The position numbers and the translations under genes were made by a program. Under the pieces are notes generated by a model that did not search any database, had not been told where the DNA came from, and was given only the letters and a program-made list of their open reading frames with translations. From positions 158,492,331 through 158,556,330 of the forward strand of contig CM040118.1 in assembly GCA_022559845.1 (NCBI GenBank): 64,000 nt of DNA, written 5' to 3'. The stretch's first letter is position 1; each line of letters opens with the position of its first letter. This document shows positions 22,185 through 34,516 of this stretch, one piece after another. The DNA is from Amorphophallus konjac. Lineage: Eukaryota; Streptophyta; Magnoliopsida; Alismatales; Araceae.

Positions 22185-22962
22185 TGGAGAGGGGGATTTC
22201 TGCAGCCCATTCAAAGAGCAGCCGAACTAGGCCCATCAGGACCAAACAAGGCCACGCTCGCCCAAGTGACAGCCCACAGGGCCCACTTAGGACAGAAAGC
22301 CCAATAAAAGATTCGCTCGAGGATACTACCTTCCTAGGCGGCTTCTAGGCTCGGAAGGCCCGAGCGTCGATCCGGTCACAGGAAAGGTCCATGCCCGAGC
22401 AATCTCTCCGCCCCGGGGTAGAAGGTGCATGTCGACCAATCCGACCCATCTTCGTCCGAGCTAAGCCTACCGCCCAGATAGGGCTGGCCTCTCTGAGCTC
22501 GGTACGGCCGACGATTGCTTATCCATGCAGCCGTTAAGAGTCCTCTGTGGGTAGGAATTTATAAAGGTGAGGGACTCCAGCTCCCCAAGGTGATAACGCT
22601 CCCACGATAAGGCAATAAAAGCCCACGTCGAGGATGTAACCCCCACCTGAAACCCCTCGACTTACAGGACTCCAGAAGACGGCGCACTATTTAACCCAGG
22701 GATACCCTCCGGCGAAAGGTAAGGGCAATCACACGCTCAAAACTCCTGAGCAGGAACCACTTCACCCTTCTGGTGGAGAGGGATCTCGTGCAGAAGCTAC
22801 TTCCTCCCTATATTGCTCCCACCATAGCTCTACTGACTTAAGGATAAGAGGGTTTTCCCTAGGGACTCATCCCTGGGCCCCCTGATCTGTTTCCCTTTCT
22901 TGCAGTTCACTATCAGGTGATCCACTGCCCGCTCAGGACCAGCGCGAGATCTTGCCTCTTCA
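22185..22962 (+). repeat. 5' LTR of the Tat-like element
   Basis: It starts TGGAGAGGGGG and ends TTGCCTCTTCA. A TATA box TATAAAG lies at 22560-22566. The 3' copy has the same length, but its second base is changed (TC instead of TG). Confidence 0.88.
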
Positions 22963-22964
22963 TC

Positions 22965-22979
22965 TGGCGCCGTCTGTGG
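22965..22979 (+). promoter_or_regulatory. Primer-binding site of the Tat-like element
   Basis: TGGCGCCGTCTGTGG, 2 bp after the LTR. TGGCGCC starts are usual for Tat and Athila elements. I do not assign the tRNA because I cannot check it. Confidence 0.75.
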
Positions 22980-22999
22980 AAAACGTACAAGAAGCCAGT

Positions 23000-24573
23000 A
23001 TGGTGCAAAGGAGCTCAGGGAGGAGGTCCGTCGGCGACAGGGGGATGGCCCCTCCCGGGCCTCACAGAACCCTCCCTCCAACGCCAGCGCCCCCTCCGAC
23101 GAACCACCACCCCCTCCTGCGGCAGTAGGGCTACCGCTCAATGGTGGCGCCGAAGCCTTCCAGGCCCTCAACGCGAAACTGGATGTCCTCATGGAACTCA
23201 TGAGGACCCAGGCGGCTTGGGATGGAAGGTCCCGTGCCCCGTCAGGGAGCCCTCCCCGCGAGAATGCATCCCAGCACACCGCCGGAGGCCGCTTCACTCT
23301 CCGCGGCCAGCAGATCATCCGCAACAAGATTGGAGGACTCTCGCAGGCTCCGCCTCCGGAGCAAGAGGCTTCCTCCACACCAAGGTGGGGAAAACCTGGG
23401 GCGTGCCGTCCGAACCCAGAGACCGATGTTCCCGGGGATCACCAAGACGCTCCTCCCAACCCCACGGCACGACAACAGCCGGAGTTATCCCTCCGACTGT
23501 GAGATTTCGAGAGGCGTTTCACAGAGCAGGAGCGCGCCCTCCGCGCCCTGCAGAAGACCTCTTTCTCGGAGGATGAGGAGAAATCCCCGTTCTCCGAATA
23601 CATCTTGAAGGCAGAGGTGTCTCCCAGAACCTCCATACCGACCTTCAAGCTCTACGACGGCAAGGGCGACCCGGCCGATCACTATAACAGCTTCAACGCT
23701 TTGATGACCTTGCATGGAGCGTCGGACGCCATCAAGTGCCGAGCCTTCGCGACCACCCTGGTCCAGGGCGCCCAGGCGTGGTTCCGGGCCCTCGCCCCCG
23801 GATCCATCCGAGACTTCAAGTAATTTGGGCGAGTCTTCATAGAGAGTTTCGCCGAAAGTGCCCCCCCAAGGTCGGTCGCTGGGCTCCTGGCCCTCAAACA
23901 GGCGCAAGGGGAAAGACTAAGGGCTTATATTCACTGATTCAAGTCGGAAGCCCTGAGAATCCCCCGCCTGGACGCGGCCTCAGCCATAACCGCGCTGACT
24001 GGGGGCACCCGGGACGAGAATCTCCGCCGTGAACTTGTCCTCCACCCTCCCTCGACCCTTGCCAAGTTAGTGACACTGGCATTACGCCACGCCGAGTGCA
24101 AAGAGGTGCTCAGCGCTTGCCGAGATGCAACCGGCTCGGGTCGGGAGGGGGACAAGAAGCGGGCTTCCGAGCCAAGCTCAGGTTCGGGGAAAAGGTAGAA
24201 CCGCGATGGGGAACGCAAGGAACCGTCACGGAAGTACGAGCGGTACACCCCACTAGCCGCGCAAGTCTACGAGATCTACGAAGGCATCAAGGACTCGGGC
24301 CTCCTCCGCCAACCCGAGCCAATGAGATCGAAGAACCGTAATCGCAACAAGCACTGCTTGTTCCACAGCGATCGCGGGCACCACACCGGCGACTGCCACC
24401 AACTCCAGGACGAGATTGAGTGCCTCATCCGTCAGGGACATCTAGCTCGGTTCATAGCTGAGCGTAAAGAAGACCGAGGCGCCCCCGAGGAGATCGACAA
24501 TGCCCCCCGCGGGGTACACATCAATGTCATCTCCGGAGGAGCAGCATCAGGCGGCGAATCCTCAGCCGAATAA
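23000..24573 (+). pseudogene. gag: Tat-like gag, broken
   Basis: The coding register for most of this span is open in sense but interrupted by stops at 23500, 23821, 23935, 24196 and 24571. The likely start near 23000 is in another frame, so a frameshift lies before ~23190. Capsid-like sequence runs from ~23600 (IPTFKLYDGKGDPADHYNSF, then FATTLVQGAQAWFRALAPGS) to ~24110. The zinc finger CLFHSDRGHHTGDC is at ~24355-24396. Gag would form the particle and bind the RNA. The reading ends shortly after NVISGG, where Tat elements normally continue into the protease. No protease follows. Confidence 0.8.
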
Positions 24574-24578
24574 AAGCG

Positions 24579-26030
24579 GTGCCGTCTACCTATCACCAGA
24601 AAATGAAGTTCCCCACCAAAAATGGGTTGGGGGAAGTCCGAGGTAACCAAGCCGCGTCCAGAAGGTGCTACAATATCTCGGTAGAGGCCACAAGGCCGAA
24701 CAGGAAGGACAAGGGCCCCCGGGGAGTCGAGGATAAATCCGCAACCACCGAACCTGGTGGTGAATTGCTGGCGGTTTTCCTAAACGATGACCCGGCCCTA
24801 GAAGTAAAGATCGGAGCCGACCTACCGTCTGAGGTTCAACAGCAATATAAAAAGTTCCTTTCTGAGTACATCCGAGTTTTTGCTTGGGCTGATGATCAAC
24901 TCTCTGGGATACCAGAGGAGACTGTAATGCACAAGCTCAACCTCGACCCCGCCGTGAAGCCCGTACAGCAGCGTAGGAGGAAGCATGCACCGGAGAAACA
25001 GGCGATCATCAAGGCGCAGGTCACCAAGGGGCAAGAGACTGGCCTTTTTAGGCCGGTCCTACACCCGACGTGGCTAGCCAACGTCGTCCTGGTACCGAAA
25101 GCTTTAGGCAAGTGGCGGATGTGCGTGGATTTCACCGACCTGAATAAGGCCACCCCTAAGGACTATTATCCGTTGCCGAGCATCGACCAATTGGTTGACT
25201 CAACCTCGGGCAACGAGATACTAAGCTTCCTAGATGCCTATTCAGGTTACCACCAGATCAGAATGGATCCAGAAGATGTCGAGAAGACCGCCTTCATCAC
25301 CGACTACGGCGTATACTGCTACACCCGGATGCCTTTCAGGTTGAAAAATGTCGGAGCCACGTACCAGAGGCTGGTCAACCACATGTTTGAAGGACAGCTA
25401 GGTCGGAACGTCGAGGCCTACATCAACGACATGCTCATCAAGACCCCCAAGGTGGAAGACCACTTCACCGACCTCACTGAGACCTTCGGCACCCTCCTGA
25501 GGTACAACATGAAGCTCAATCCTGCCAAGTGTGCCTTCGGAGTGAGATCCGAAAAGTTCTTGGGTTTCCTAGTCACTCAACGTGGGATCGAGGCCAACCC
25601 AGACATGCGCCCGCCCACCTGCATTAAGGACGTCCAATGCCTAACTGGGCGTGTCGCCGCTCTCAGCCGATTCCTATCCCGTGCGGCCGAACGATGCTTG
25701 CCCTTCTTTAAGCTGTTGAGGGGGCCCAAATTGGCATCTGCTACGTTCGCATGGGATGAGGAATGCCAGAGAGCGTTCACCGAGCTCAAGGAGTTCTTGG
25801 CCTCGCCCCCGGTGCTCTCTAAGCCCGTTCCGGGTGAAGTCTTGCTGCTCTATCTCTCGGAAACACCATCTACGGTTAGCTCTCTCCTAGTCAGGAATGA
25901 CTCGGGAGTCGAGAGTCCGGTCTACTACACCAGCAAGGTGCTCAACGAGGCTGAAAGGAGGTATCTCGTAACCGAGAAACTTGTGCTAGCGTTGGTTACC
26001 TCCGCCAAGCGCCTCCGGCCCTATTTCTAG
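24579..26030 (+). pseudogene. pol: Tat-like reverse transcriptase with altered active site
   Basis: 483 open codons starting at a linker normally found after the protease (KMKFPTKNGLGEVRG). RT motifs follow in order: WRMCVDFTDLNKATPKD, YPLPSIDQLVD, FLDAYSGYHQI, FITDYGVYCYTRMPF, then the catalytic box reading YINDM where the family has two adjacent aspartates. The first aspartate is Asn (codon 25425-25427). The thumb and first RNase H connection reach RLRPYF and a TAG at 26028-26030. The ORF is in a different frame from gag, consistent with a deletion that removed the protease. The enzyme would not polymerise. Confidence 0.88.
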
Positions 26031-26046
26031 GGTCACCCCATCACCA

Positions 26047-27942
26047 TTGAAGATGATCCTTGCCCACCCCGAAACCTCGGGACAACTCATCAAATGGGCA
26101 ATTTTGCTTGGGGCCTACGATATATCCTATCGGCCGCGCTCAGCTGTGAAAGGCCAAGCGCTCGCCGATTTCATCGCCGAAAGCACCTTCCCGACTGAAG
26201 AAAGAGCCCCGTCCGCGCCCGGGCCGACTTAAGAATTGTTCGTTGATGGATCCTCCAACTCGGTCGGTAGTGGTGCCGGAATCCTCCTGAAGTCCCGCGA
26301 AGGAGCAGAACTTCAATACGCCTTGAAGTTCAGCTTTCAAGCATCCAACAATGCTTCCGAGTACGAGGCCCTTATCTTGGGAGCGCGCATGGCCCGGCGG
26401 TTAGGGGCTGAGCGAGTCAAAATTCAGACTGACTCCCAGCTGGTCGCTAGCCAAGTCAACGGCTAGTACGAAGCTCGAGAGGCACCAATGATCAAATACC
26501 TCCAACTGGTCAGAGACCTGGCCCAACAGTTCGAGAGATTCAAGGTAGTCCGAATAGCTCGGAAGGAAAACTCCCGAGCGGATGCCCTCTCTCGGCTGGC
26601 CTCCTCTCTCAACCCCGAAGGTATCCGATCGGTCCTCCTTGAAGAGCTAGAGCGCCCGAGCATTGACTTGGAGCTCCTTACTGTTGACTCAGCCATTCCG
26701 AGCGACTGGCGCACCCCCTACCTGTCGTGGCTCCGGGACTCTCAAGAGCCTTTCGACCCTCGAGAGCCCTGCAGATTGAAGTACCAAGCCCGACGCTTCG
26801 TCATTCTAGATGACACTCTCTACCGGAGATCTTTCTCCAGTCCCCTCCTGAAGTGTCTCGGCCCATACGAAGCCAACCGAGCTATCCAAGATATTCATGA
26901 AGGCCTGTGCGGAGCGCACTCAGGAGGAAGGTCACTCACCCAGATCCTGCTACGGCAGGGTTACTGGTGGCCCACTCTACAGCGCGACTGCACGGCCTAC
27001 GTGCAACAGTATGACCGATGCCAGCGATTCGACCACTTAGTCCATCAGCCGGCTACGGAGCTCGTCACCCTGACCGAGCCATACCCCTTCGCTCGGTGGG
27101 GGATCGACATTCATGGGCCGTTCCCTACAGCTCAGGCCTAGAAGAAGTATATCATCGTCGCCATCGACTACTTTACCAAGTGGATCGAGGCTGAAGCCAC
27201 GGCGAGGATCACCGAGACAGTCATCTGGAGTTTCGTCTGGAAGTCGATCATTTGTCGTTACGGCATCCCCTGGGTGATAGTGAGCGATAACGGTCGGCAA
27301 TTTGACTCTCGTTATTTCCGAGACAGATGTGTCGACCTAGGTATTCGCAACCACTTCACTTCGGTCGCCCACCCTCATGCCAACGGGCTAGTCGAGAATG
27401 CCAATAAGACTATCTTAAAAGGCATAAAGACTAGACTCGGCAAGGCCAAGGGCAACTAGCTCGAGGAACTGCCTAGCGTACTTTGGTCCCACAGAACGAC
27501 TCCCAGAACGGCAACCGATAAGAGTCCTTTCCAGTTGGTATATGGCACCGAGGCCGTCATTCTGTTGGAGATCGCCAATCCCTCCCTCCGAGTCATCTGC
27601 TTCTCGCCCGAGGTAAACGAGCAAAAATTGCTCGAGAACCTCGACCTAGCGGATGAACTCCGAGAGATTGCCAGCATCCGAGCGATGGAATACCAGCGCC
27701 GCCTCGCTCGATACTACAATGCCAAAGTCCGAGACAGGCACTTCCAACCGGGAGACTTCATCCTCAGGAAAGTCAAAGCCTCACGACCACTAGAGGCGGG
27801 GGGCAAGCTATCCCCTAACTGGGAAGGCCCCTACCGAGTGGTCGAGACGCTCGGGAAAGGAGCATACCGGCTATCTACAATGGAAGGGGAACCCATCCCT
27901 CGGACGTGGAACGCAGCCACACTACGCAAGTTCTACTTTTGA
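26047..27942 (+). pseudogene. pol: Tat-like RNase H and integrase, broken
   Basis: One frame with stops near 26230, 26464, 27139 and 27457, shifted relative to the RT ORF by a small deletion near 26040. RNase H runs from FVDGSSNSVGSGAG (~26242) through SNNASEYEALILG to KENSRADALSRLAS. Integrase includes CGAHSGGRSLTQ and YVQQYDRCQRF (the second cysteine of the CX2C pair is altered), the core aspartates in WGIDIHGPF and IVSDNGRQF, and the glutamate in LVENANKTIL. The C-terminal part ends at WNAATLRKFYF and a true stop at 27940-27942. No chromodomain follows, as expected for Tat. Confidence 0.88.
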
Positions 27943-29194
27943 AGTTGTGCAAATAATTTGAGTGAAATAAATTTTTCTCCTTTTCATTCAAATGATTGTT
28001 GGTACATTAGAAAGGCAAAAGCCAATACATTACACAATAGAAAGCAAAAAATCCATCTGGCACCACTGCAAGAGGCCATTGCTCGGCTGACTCAGTTGAT
28101 CTCCTTGCGTCCAGCCACTGACTCTGCCTCGCGTAGAAACTGGCTCGGATAAAAGGCTGTCGACCTAGTTGACTCGGGTGGCCCATGACAAAGGTAACAG
28201 AAGGGACTGCGGAGGGGAAGGCTACCTTCCAAGTTGATAGAGGCTGGGGAAGAGGGAACGCCTATGATGGCCTCCTCTCTTCCAACCTGCCAACTCTTTG
28301 GAACGTACAGAGAGCAAACACCCTCCGAAGAGTGAAAGAAAGGAAGAGCAGAAGAGGGAAAAAGAGGCTGCCAGAAAGAAAAAGAAACCAGCATAGCCGG
28401 ACGAGGAGGCAGGGGAAGGCCCGGAAAGGAGGGAGCTTAATTTGCTTCTCCCCCATCCCGGAAGCGAGCAGAGAGGGATGGGCGGCGGAGATGCCGGATG
28501 CCCCCATCCATCTTCCATCTCGCCCCCCTCCGGGAAGCCTCGTCGGAACTGATAGAGGAAACGGCGTGATTTTTCCGTCAAAATCCTCTCCAGATCCGCG
28601 CGACGACCATCGGATCCGCTTCAAACCCACGCGACGACCGTCGGACCTACTCAAAACCTGAAGCGGTAAAAACCTACCGTCCTCCATCATCGGCAGCATC
28701 GTCTTCCGAAGGATCTTCCATGCTCTGAATGCAAAGGCTCAGCGCTACGAGAAATGGAGAGAGGAAAGACCGCCCTAGAAAACCCTAAAGCGATGTAGAT
28801 GGAGAGATGCCCCTAAGTCCCTTATAAAGGCGAGGGGAGGCTGCTTGCCTTAAAAGACTCTCTCCTTGAAAACACGCCGAAGAGATTTCCCCTTTATGAC
28901 TGGTCACCTCAAACTCCTCGTTTCTGCCCCCAGCGGGACACACGAAGCGACTAAGCATTCAAGGCGTGATCAAACGGAAAGACACCCTGGCAGAGGCTCG
29001 CCCAACCAGCGTGCGAAAACCACGCAGGGCATATCGACACTTTCCAACTACTGCAGATACACTGGTCAAATCACGGCAAGTATAGCAAGAAGCAAGTAAG
29101 ATTTTATTTGTTACCTTATAAAGAGGAAGTCCTTTTTTGAAAAAGAAAAAGAAGCAAACAAAAGAAGGAGACAAAACAGGACGATACATCAGGC
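27943..29194. other. Tat-like spacer between integrase and aORF
   Basis: A 1.25-kb non-coding spacer. Overlapping ORFs on both strands (about 28185-28699) are of low complexity, with Lys/Arg-rich or Phe/Leu-rich translations and no domain. I consider them chance. 28740-28860 is purine-rich. No terminal structure is recognised. Confidence 0.55.
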
Positions 29195-30512
29195 CTAGGG
29201 CCCACTTTGAAGCTCGGAAGTGGAAGGCACAGGTGTTTCGCCCTCGGTGCCCTCTGTGACGGTCGACCCTGGCACTGACCCCGCCTGCGCCGGAACTGCC
29301 TCGGTCGCGAGCCCTCCCGAGGCAGCCGGAGTTGGCGACCCCACAGGAGAAGAGCCCTCTGGATCTTCCCCGCCCGACACAGAGGAGCTGGAAGACGACA
29401 TGTCCGAGTCATAGCGTTGGCCAGAGGGGAAGTCGATCCCATAATCTTGTTCCCCAGCATAAGCTACTGCCCGGCGGTAACCCTGCTTAAACCCCTTGCG
29501 GATGCCTCGGTGAAGTGCTGACTCATAGTAGGGAAGGGTAGCTTCCTGCAGGTCGGCCCGGTAGGCCTCTGAGCCCTTGTATTGCTCGATCGCCTTCTCC
29601 CCGGCCAGTCCCATCCTGTCGGCAAGCTCGGCCTTCTCCCGCTCCGCCTCGGCCGCCTGCTCCTCGGCCTCCACCGATCGTTTCTCTGCCTCGGCCGACT
29701 TCCGTTTGGCCTCGGCCGCCCACTCCTCGGCCTTGACCGATCGCCTCTCCGCCTCAGCTCAGTCGGCCTCGGCCTCCAAACGGAGGTGCTCCGCTACCTC
29801 CGCCCGGTCCACCAACTCGGTGCGCTCGGCCTCCCAACGGCCATCCAGCTCGAGACAAAGAAGGCGCTCCTCTTCAAGGAGTTTACTTTTCCTCTCGAGT
29901 GATTCCCGGGCCTTGGTTAGTTGCTCGGTCAGCACTCCGACCTCTAGCCGGCTCGACCGCGACAACTCCCTGATCGCGGAGAACTCCCATCGGAGCCCCT
30001 CATGCGCCTCATTGAGTCGAGCTAGTTTCCTCTCACACCCTCTGAGGGTCCAAGCAAGATTCGACCGCTCTGACTCCGACCGGGCATAAGTCTCCGCCAT
30101 TGTGGCCCCCATCTGGGCCATGACCAGGCCGCCCTCCATAATGATGTCGAGGACCCCGGGTGGAGAATGACGCTTGTCTCCCCCTTTCATCCTCGCGGAC
30201 ACCTCGCGGCAAAGCTGGTATAAAGTGCTCAAGATGCCGAGCCTTTCCAGAGCCACTAGCATGAAAACCCTTTCCGCACCTGGCGCCTCGCCAGAAGGCC
30301 AAAGTCGAGCTGCGGGATCGACCGCCTCGCGCACTGCGGTCGGTTGGGGTTGCGACGCCTCCGTAGGTGAACCCCCGACCTCGACCGACGCTACGAGCCT
30401 GGCCGCTCCATGCACCATGGTCGTTTGGGGCTACGACGCCTCTGTCAGCGAACCCCCAACCTCAACCGTCACGGCTCGCACGTCGCCCACCTCGACCGGC
30501 GCCCCTGCCTCG
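29195..30512 (-). pseudogene. C-terminal part of the antisense extra gene (aORF) of the Tat-like element
   Basis: Minus-strand reading continuing from 42056 across the Athila insertion (target bases CCTCG, 30508-30512). It holds a TAG near 30435 and a TGA at 29759-29761. A roughly 65-codon stretch near 30370-30490 contains the phrase VEVGGS-TEAS twice. Then comes a long Glu/Ala/Arg-rich coiled coil (~29600-30060), a segment GIRKGFKQGYRRAVAYAGEQ and an acidic Ser/Pro-rich tail ending ELQSGP. Antisense genes in this position with a coiled coil are known in Tat elements and their role is unclear. I infer a structural protein, not an enzyme. Confidence 0.75.
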
Positions 30513-32310
30513 TGATAACGCGAAAGTTCATCGTTTAAACCACGCATATAACAATCTTAAAACCGCACTCACACAAAATGATCAAAAGAGAATGTAGTAC
30601 TATGGCAAGCATGGGTCGAATCCACAAGGAAGAAGAGATTTTTAAAGTTAAAAACTTTGGACTCCTTTGTAAAATATTTGTGATTTGATTGATTGAAGAA
30701 AATAGTGAAATGATGAACAAACCAAACACTTAATTGAAAACACCATGACTATGCACTTATGCTATAGAAAATAATTGTATGAAGTGGAAAGAAGATATAG
30801 AAGAAAGAGATAGAGAGGGAAGAAGAGCAAGAACTAGCTCAAGAGAGCAACTCCTTTCATTAACTTAAAAGAAAGAGTACATGAGATGTGAAACAAGTTT
30901 ATACTAATGACACAATGAGATTACAATGAAGTGAAATATCACAAAAATAATAACACAAGAAAAGCCTGGAGTTTGGAGATGGTAGCTGCAATGGTGATGA
31001 TAGCGCCATCCTCTCTTGGCCTTGGATCACGAACAACCTTGTGGAAGATGTCATCTACGCCGGGAGGAAGTCACCTTCGTCGTTGAAGCAATCTTTGGAG
31101 GGTGAATAACTTTGAACTCAAGAGGAAATAGGGGATGCCCAAGAAGAAGAAGTTGAAGAGGTGGAAGAGAGGAAAAACTTTAATGAAGAACTCAGAGAGA
31201 AAAAAAGAAAAGAAGGGCTTCAAAATGGAGACATAACCGAAGCTAGCACCTCGGATGAATAGTAAAATTACAGGACAGCAAGTTAAAAAATGAGAGATAG
31301 CTTGAAAACCAGAAGGAATTAGAAGATGAGCAAGAAGAAGAAGTTGTAGAACACGTAAAAACCAAGAACTTTCATGAAGACAGCAAGAGCAGAAAATGAC
31401 TAGAAGAGGGAGAAATAAGGAGAAGAACAGAGAGAAAACTATTTCACAGATGAACAGGACAGCACAGTGAAGAATACGAAATAGCTTGAAAACCAGAAGG
31501 AATTAGAAGTTGAGCAAGAAGAAGAAATTGTAGAGGACTTAAAAATGAAGAACTTTTATGAAGAACACAAAAGGAGAAAACGAACTTACATGGGAGAAAC
31601 CGGAGGCCTAAGGTTGGGAGAGAAAGAGGGAGAGTGAAAGATTGCCAAAAGAAGAACCCCTTTCTCCTCCTTACTATGGGCTATTTATAGGGAAAGTTAG
31701 GTAGATGGAGGGTGGAGATTGTATCAAAAGGAGATGGATGGCTGAGATTTAAGTGGAATATGATGTATGGGGAAGAGAAAAAATAGGTGGGCACCCCCTT
31801 TCTTGGACTTTAGGCACCCCATTTCCCAAGGCTCATCATGTCTCTCCTTTATTTCAAACTTTGAATGTCCTTTTCCTCCTTTCCAAACTTAAAGTTTGGA
31901 TTCCTCCTTTTCAAACTTTCAATTCGAAATTTTGAACTTTCCTTTCCCTCCAACCAAAATAATTTGAATTCTTTATTTGACTTGGTCAAAATGGTGATGA
32001 GTCTTTTGCCCCCGGCTTCTTTTGTAATTACCTTCGGTGTCCTACACACACATAATTGCACTTTAGTCCATAAAAATTACCACAATGTGCACATCAATCT
32101 TAAATGCTCATGGTTATGCAATGGAGAATTAATGCTCATGGTCCTCAACTTCAGATTATTAGATAAAATTACCAAATTAATCAATTTACGTGAAAGCTCC
32201 AATTTAAATGCGGAGTTGAGGTTAACTATGAAATATGCATAATTACCTAATTATATGCACATAAAATGGTATTTATGCGATGAATTATCATAAGAAATGG
32301 AGACTTATCA
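30513..32310 (-). repeat. 3' LTR of the Athila-like element
   Basis: On the plus strand it starts TGATAACGCG and ends GACTTATCA. A minus-strand TATA box (TATAAATA) lies at 31682-31689. A purine-rich region from about 31100 to 31660 contains two similar stretches of ~150 bp (AGCAAGAAGAAGAA...TAGA near 31327 and 31515), a decayed internal duplication. Confidence 0.9.
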
Positions 32311-33436
32311 CATCCCCCAACTTGAATATTGCTAGTCCCTTAGCAATGTAAACAATTATAAAATTAGGACTAGCAAACACTCATGTGTCACAGATCATGG
32401 TAAGAACATTATGCATAATGATTTAGATTTTGGAGTATTACAAGTTCAAGTAGCATGTATTTGGTATAAATTTCATCCGTCCATGTGTTTAGACCTTTCC
32501 TCGGGATACACTCAAAATTAAATATCTCTTTATGTATGAGTGATATAACTTGACTAGTGACTTCCAAATAATCTAGATGAATGAGTCTTCTACCTTTCAC
32601 TTAAAGATGATTTTCAATTCTGCCCACCTCTTGAATTGAGCTTTTCGAATTACAGGTAGCTTCACTCTGCCAGTTTATACTTCATTTTTTCTTTTTCTTC
32701 TTTTTTTTTTGACACACGGTGCTGCACATCCCTTCATCGTTTGACGCGAACCTCAACTCTTGCCTTAGGAGAAGCAGGCCCGGTTACTAAGTTCGGAGGC
32801 ATTTTCCATGTGTGTGTTTTTTTTTTTTTGGCAGGTAGCTTTTTCCTCACGATTATGTTCAATGAATGGGCATAATATTCATCATCACCTAAGTGTCAAG
32901 TAAAGTTCCCATCATCCTAATGTTTGCCATCCACCGATCTTGTTATTGTGCAATTGTGTGCAAGTTCAATACAATTTTCAGGTGTATTCTGAGGAAAAGG
33001 CTAAAGACATAACCAATTAATTCATCCCTTTAATTTGCAACTTTCACATGTAAGACTCTAAGTCCAATCATTCTAAGAAAAGTTTCTCATCATGAAATAT
33101 GAACATGAAACACTTGTTAGAGGTGTCATGAAAGGTTACAATTATTTTGAGGAAATTCGAGCTCAAGCTACCCCCCAACTTAGGTGACATTGTCCCTAAT
33201 GGCATGAGTAAGATATAGAAATGAAATAAAGCCATAAAAAGTAGAGGGAAGGATAGATACGACCTGAGAGAGAGATGTTGTCATCAAAGAAATATTGTTC
33301 CATGCTCCATGCTCCTTAGACAAAAGAAGAAAATCAATCAAAAAAAATTCTTTTTTTTTTTTGAAAAGAGACAGGATAATTGGGTTGCCTCCCAAGAAGC
33401 GCTAAGTTTAACGTCTTTAGCCAGACACAATATAGC
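32311..33436. other. Athila-like spacer between integrase and 3' LTR
   Basis: It contains the polypurine tract (32311-32320, minus strand), two poly-T runs (about 32690-32710 and 32818-32830) and nothing coding. In many Athila elements an envelope-like gene lies here, and I find none. Confidence 0.7.
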
Positions 33437-34516
33437 TCACAACGGGTCACTCAGCCTGAGAGAGTCCTCCTGCAGTATTGGAAGATTTTCAATGTAAGGT
33501 TTCAAACGTTGACCATTGACAGTGAAAGTTTGACCAGTTTTAGGATCAAGAATTGTTACTGCACCATGGTCAAATATTTTAATTACCACATATGGTCCAT
33601 CCCATCGGGATTTCAATTTGCTAGGGAATAATCGCAGCCTAGAGTTAAAAAGCCAGACCTTTTGGTTGATTTGAAAAGTTTTACGTGAAATGTGTTTATC
33701 ATGGAATACTTTTGTCTGGGCTTTATAAATCCTAGAGTTCTCATAGGCTTCATTGCGAAGTTCCTCTAACTCATTCAGTTGAAGGGATCTATGGGAACTA
33801 GCCTGTGTTAAATCAAGATTGAATTGTTTGATTGCCCAATAGGCCCTATGCTCCAATTCGACTGGCAAATGACATGGCTTTCCAAAAATAAGCCTACAAG
33901 GGGACATGCCAATGGGAGTTTTTTAGGCGGTCCGATAGGCCCATAAAGCATCATCTAACCTTTCTGACCAATCTTTCCTATCGGGCCGGACAGACTTTTG
34001 CAAAATGTTCTTGATCTCCCTATTAGAAACCTCCACCTGGCCACTAGTCTGGAGATGATAGGGGGTAGTAATCTTATGTGTTATCCCATACTTCTGAAGC
34101 AAAGCCCGGAATTGAGAATGGATGAAATGTGAACCCCCGTCACTAATGATAGCCCTCGGACATCCAAATCGAGAGAAAATGTTCTTACGAACAAATTTCA
34201 TGACAATTTTGTGATCATTAGTCCTTGTGGCTATAGTTTCTATCCACTTAGACACGTAATCCACTGCCACCAAAATATACTCATGACCAAAAGATGGTGG
34301 AAACGGTCCCATGAAGTCAATTCCCCATACATCAAAAATTTTCACAACCAGGATAGGGTTTAAAGGCATCATGTCCCTGCGTGACATGTTTCCCATAGCC
34401 TGACAGTGCTCACAAGATTTGCAAAATTCGAATGCATCTTTGAATATTATGGGCCAGTAGAACCCACTCTGCAAAACTTTGGCTGCCGTTTTCTTACTTG
34501 AAAAATGCCCCCCCAC
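33437..34516 (-). pseudogene. pol: Athila-like integrase, broken
   Basis: Two consecutive segments in one frame (34516-33923, 33907-33437) separated by a TAA at 33923-33925. The zinc-binding region is represented by [20 protein letters not shown] and CKSCEHCQ. The catalytic core shows [19 protein letters not shown] and the glutamate in [11 protein letters not shown]. The C-terminal part has the usual gypsy stretch ending [15 protein letters not shown]. Integrase joins the cDNA to the chromosome. The core residues are kept. The frame differs from the RT ORF because of an extra G in a run of seven near 34509. Confidence 0.88.

Noticed and set aside
28185..28699. Overlapping ORFs on both strands after the Tat integrase
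   Set aside because: Purine-rich DNA gives Lys/Arg-rich readings on one strand and Phe/Leu/Ser-rich readings on the other. No domain, so treated as chance.
32311..33436. Envelope-like gene of the Athila-like element
   Set aside because: Searched for on the minus strand; only short unrelated readings and poly-T runs were found.
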